The notes under the pieces: generated by a model | What the model was told of the DNA's origin: nothing | The model's input: the letters and a program-made list of their open reading frames with translations, nothing else | The model's database searches: none | Shown: positions 62,306 to 64,000 of the stretch, piece after piece | Numbering within the stretch: the stretch's first letter is position 1 | How the letters are laid out: each line of letters opens with the position of its first letter | Translations under genes and position numbers: made by a program | Assembly: GCA_002343505.1 (NCBI GenBank) | Contig: DDQZ01000024.1 | Span: forward strand, 404-64,403 | Origin: Verrucomicrobiaceae bacterium UBA2429 | Lineage (GTDB): Bacteria; Verrucomicrobiota; Verrucomicrobiia; Verrucomicrobiales; Verrucomicrobiaceae | Reading direction: 5' to 3' | Length of the DNA: 64,000 nucleotides

Positions 62306-63232
62306 TTAAAACCGGATGCAGATGTCCAAGGTGAAGCGGTCGTCGAACAGGCCCTCGGGCTTGATGACGGCCTTCTCATAGGCAAAGCCGAGGTCCACAT
62401 TGTCAAGAATGCGGGAACGGAACCCGGCGCCGAGCGCGCCCTGCGTGCGGTTGCGCGTGTTCGACGAGCCGAAGTTGATCACATCGTAACCCTCAGTGTT
62501 GAGCGGGATGTTGCCGCCCTCATCAAGGACCGTGAAGGCGTTGAAGGTGATGAACGGAATGAACCAGCGGCAGGTGTGATAGTCCACCATCGCGGAGTAA
62601 TGCAGCATGGTGCTCTGTTCGCTGCCGTTGTTGGGCAGGCGCACGCCGAGGTTGCCGCTCAGATGCAGGTCGCCGTAGCCTTTCTGGGTGGAGACAAAGA
62701 GATTCCACTCGCCGCCTCCGCGGCCCTGGAAGACATCGCGCTCTCCCGTGGGAATGTGGAAGGTGAAACCAGGGGTGAGGATGAACTCGTTTTCGATGTC
62801 ATCAATGAGCGCGTATTTGAAGCCAAGAGCGATGTCCATCCAGCCTTCGGGATTGGCGATGGCGTCGTTGTTGATGTCAAAGTAGCCGTCCTGTGTGGCG
62901 ATGAAGGCCAAGCGGTCGGTCAGCGCGTAGCGAATTTGCAGCGCGTAGAGCTGGGCGTCCCCGCCGCCAAGAAAGTCGTCGTGAATGTTGTGGTAGGCGA
63001 AAATGGGGCGTATCTCCGAGCGGATGACGGCGTCTTCAAAGAAGATGGGGTTCGTCACCGGGGAGATCGTGCGCGCCTTCCAATCCACCGCCTCGACGGG
63101 CACGACGGGGTTTTTAGAGGCGGGCGCGGGAGCGCCGGCCTGGAGGTGGAGGGTGGTGAGAGACACGGCCGCGCATGCACCAAGGCTGATGCCGCGCAAC
63201 CACCGGCTGCGGGAGTGAGGATGGTTGTCCAT
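62306..63232 (-). CDS. Outer-membrane beta-barrel protein of unknown function
   Basis: 308 residues from the ATG at 63232; signal peptide LRGISLGACAAVSLTTLHLQA. The mature protein has alternating barrel strands (YALQIRYALTDRLAFIATQDG, GEWNLFVSTQKGYGDLHLSGNLGV, DNVDLGFAYEKAVI) and ends in a C-terminal strand finishing with F (DICIRF), the outer-membrane insertion signal. No substrate can be given. It stands alone between the M50 protease and the Rrf2 gene. Confidence 0.7.
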   Translation of the reverse strand: MDNHPHSRSRWLRGISLGACAAVSLTTLHLQAGAPAPASKNPVVPVEAVDWKARTISPVTNPIFFEDAVIRSEIRPIFAYHNIHDDFLGGGDAQLYALQIRYALTDRLAFIATQDGYFDINNDAIANPEGWMDIALGFKYALIDDIENEFILTPGFTFHIPTGERDVFQGRGGGEWNLFVSTQKGYGDLHLSGNLGVRLPNNGSEQSTMLHYSAMVDYHTCRWFIPFITFNAFTVLDEGGNIPLNTEGYDVINFGSSNTRNRTQGALGAGFRSRILDNVDLGFAYEKAVIKPEGLFDDRFTLDICIRF

Positions 63233-63314
63233 GAGCGGACAAAAGCACCCGGACAGCCTCCTCGCCACGCACCTGTTGTCATTCACCGGGCGCGGGTTTA
63301 GTTGCATGCAAAAG

Positions 63315-63719
63315 CTACATTTCCAGACGGGCCAGGTCCCGCACAGTATGCGCGTCAAGAACCTCAAAAAAAGCGCGGCGGGCCTGGTAAAGCACGGGCT
63401 TCAAGGCGCAGGATTTGATGATTGGGCAGGTGTTTGTGGCCGGGGTGAAGCACTCGACGATGTCACCGCTTTCAGTGAACCGGACGATCTCCCCCAGCCT
63501 TGTGTCCGGAGTGTGCGGCGCCAGCATCAGGCCGCCGCCAGCGCCCCGGGTGGAGACCAGCCAACCCGCGCGGGTGAGCGCCTTGGCCACCTTGGTCAGG
63601 TGGTTGAGCGACACACCGTAGAATTCGGCCATCTCGCGCGTCGTCACCTTCCGCTCCGGTCTGCTCATGAGGTAGATGAGCACGCGCAGCGCGTAGTCGG
63701 TGTGGTAGGTCAGTTGCAC
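63315..63719 (-). CDS. nsrR: Rrf2-family transcriptional regulator, NsrR-like
   Basis: 134 residues. The winged helix is VTTREMAEFYGVSLNHLTKVAKAL. Three Cys at 90, 98 and 104 have spacing of 8 and 6 residues, the same as in the NsrR proteins of Bacillus and Streptomyces that hold a [4Fe-4S] cluster sensing nitric oxide. GAGGGLMLA is the wing. It is divergent from the small secreted protein at 63831 and most likely controls it through the palindromes between them. Confidence 0.82.
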   Translation of the reverse strand: MQLTYHTDYALRVLIYLMSRPERKVTTREMAEFYGVSLNHLTKVAKALTRAGWLVSTRGAGGGLMLAPHTPDTRLGEIVRFTESGDIVECFTPATNTCPIIKSCALKPVLYQARRAFFEVLDAHTVRDLARLEM

Positions 63720-63778
63720 GGCGGCGGGAGATGAGGGGTTGTTTTTTTAATCGCACTGAAAGACGCGCTTGCAAAACA

Positions 63779-63803
63779 GGTATTTTATTTACCCATTAAG
63801 GGT
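63779..63803. promoter_or_regulatory. Overlapping palindromes, probable Rrf2/NsrR operator
   Basis: GGTATTTTATTTACC (63779-63793) is an inverted repeat GGTA/TACC. It overlaps ACCCATTAAGGGT (63791-63803), an inverted repeat ACCC/GGGT. They sit between nsrR and the gene at 63831, in the only AT-rich stretch of that gap. Confidence 0.5.
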
Positions 63804-63830
63804 TCAACCTCAATTCACACTCCACCCGCC

Positions 63831-64000
63831 ATGAAAAAAATCATCGTCCTTCTCGCCCTCGCTCTTTGTCTTCCGCTCACCGCTGCCGAACCCGGAAAAG
63901 CCGCCAACACCGTCTGTCCCATCAGCGGCAAGCCCGTGGACCCGTCCATCACCTGGGAATACGAAGGCGTGACCTATGCCTTCGCCGTCGAGGCATGCCG
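63831..64000 (+). CDS. Small secreted YHS/TRASH-like metal-binding protein (3' end outside window)
   Basis: 56 residues are visible. Signal peptide IIVLLALALCLPLTAA, then NTVCPISGKPVDPSITWEY and a later Cys in FAVEAC. CPISGKPVD...Y...Y-F-C is the layout of the YHS/TRASH metal-binding fold. It is cut by the right edge. Position behind the palindromes and beside nsrR suggests induction by nitrosative stress. Confidence 0.65.
   Translation, partial: MKKIIVLLALALCLPLTAAEPGKAANTVCPISGKPVDPSITWEYEGVTYAFAVEAC

Overview
The window is G+C-rich and, from about base 1340 onward, reads as a chromosome segment of a Verrucomicrobiota bacterium. The clearest markers are the four-gene Verru_Chthon pseudopilin cassette, a SWIB-domain protein, a pair of sulfatases, a large FN3-repeat secreted protein with the C-terminal module common in this phylum, and an outer-membrane porin and secretin inventory of a Gram-negative cell. 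The first ~1.34 kb (rmuC on the minus strand, the start of putP on the plus strand) looks proteobacterial (Xanthomonadaceae-like) and is fused in frame, in the middle of putP, to an O-antigen-ligase/TPR gene. I read this as a chimeric join.

Layout. 1-1342: foreign rmuC/putP ends. 1343-8328: O-antigen-ligase-like/TPR protein, an NtrC-type regulator with a degraded AAA+ domain, XerD-type recombinase, an unknown secreted protein, a kinase-like protein, a zincin and a lipoprotein. 8467-12396: esterase and TerC. 12361-28029: a 14.55-kb block between two direct copies of a 559-bp hldE segment. It holds the Verru_Chthon cassette (D, B, C, A) with D fused to a PepSY-type membrane protein behind a Fur-like box, an ECF sigma factor, the FN3 protein and a 5'-truncated moeB. 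The right-hand hldE copy continues as an intact hldE-purN fusion. 28683-32161: zinc/manganese uptake genes (outer-membrane barrel, binding protein, ATPase) with no permease. 32319-37914: phosphate-type porin with a Pho box, SWIB protein, sugar isomerase, HrpB helicase.

37957-44002 is an accessory island next to hrpB, bracketed by broken copies of the hrpB 5' end. It encodes a 1061-residue SNF2/RapA-like helicase and, overlapping by ATGA, a 644-residue Hsp70-like ATPase with an internal DnaJ-type zinc motif and a very basic tail. Directly after it is a frameshifted, truncated start of a site-specific DNA methyltransferase. I interpret this as the surviving left part of a mobile defence operon. 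It is the best candidate for a poorly described system here.

44232-50091 is a phosphate-stress region: fatty-acid hydroxylase, phoR-phoB, and divergently an Agt-like glycosyltransferase, a PlcP-like metallophosphoesterase and phoU. The same Pho-type box lies between phoB and the glycosyltransferase and upstream of the porin at 33.5 kb. Together they suggest phospholipid-to-glycolipid remodelling during phosphate starvation. 50133-55144: ribosomal proteins L20 and L35, tRNA-Val(CAC), two sulfatases and a redoxin-like protein. 55193-60897: a type II secretion/type IV pilus-like set (L/PilN, M/PilO, two paralogous periplasmic proteins, secretin). 61090-64000: site-2 protease with CBS domains, outer-membrane protein, NsrR-type Rrf2 regulator, and the start of a small secreted YHS/TRASH-like protein behind palindromic operators.
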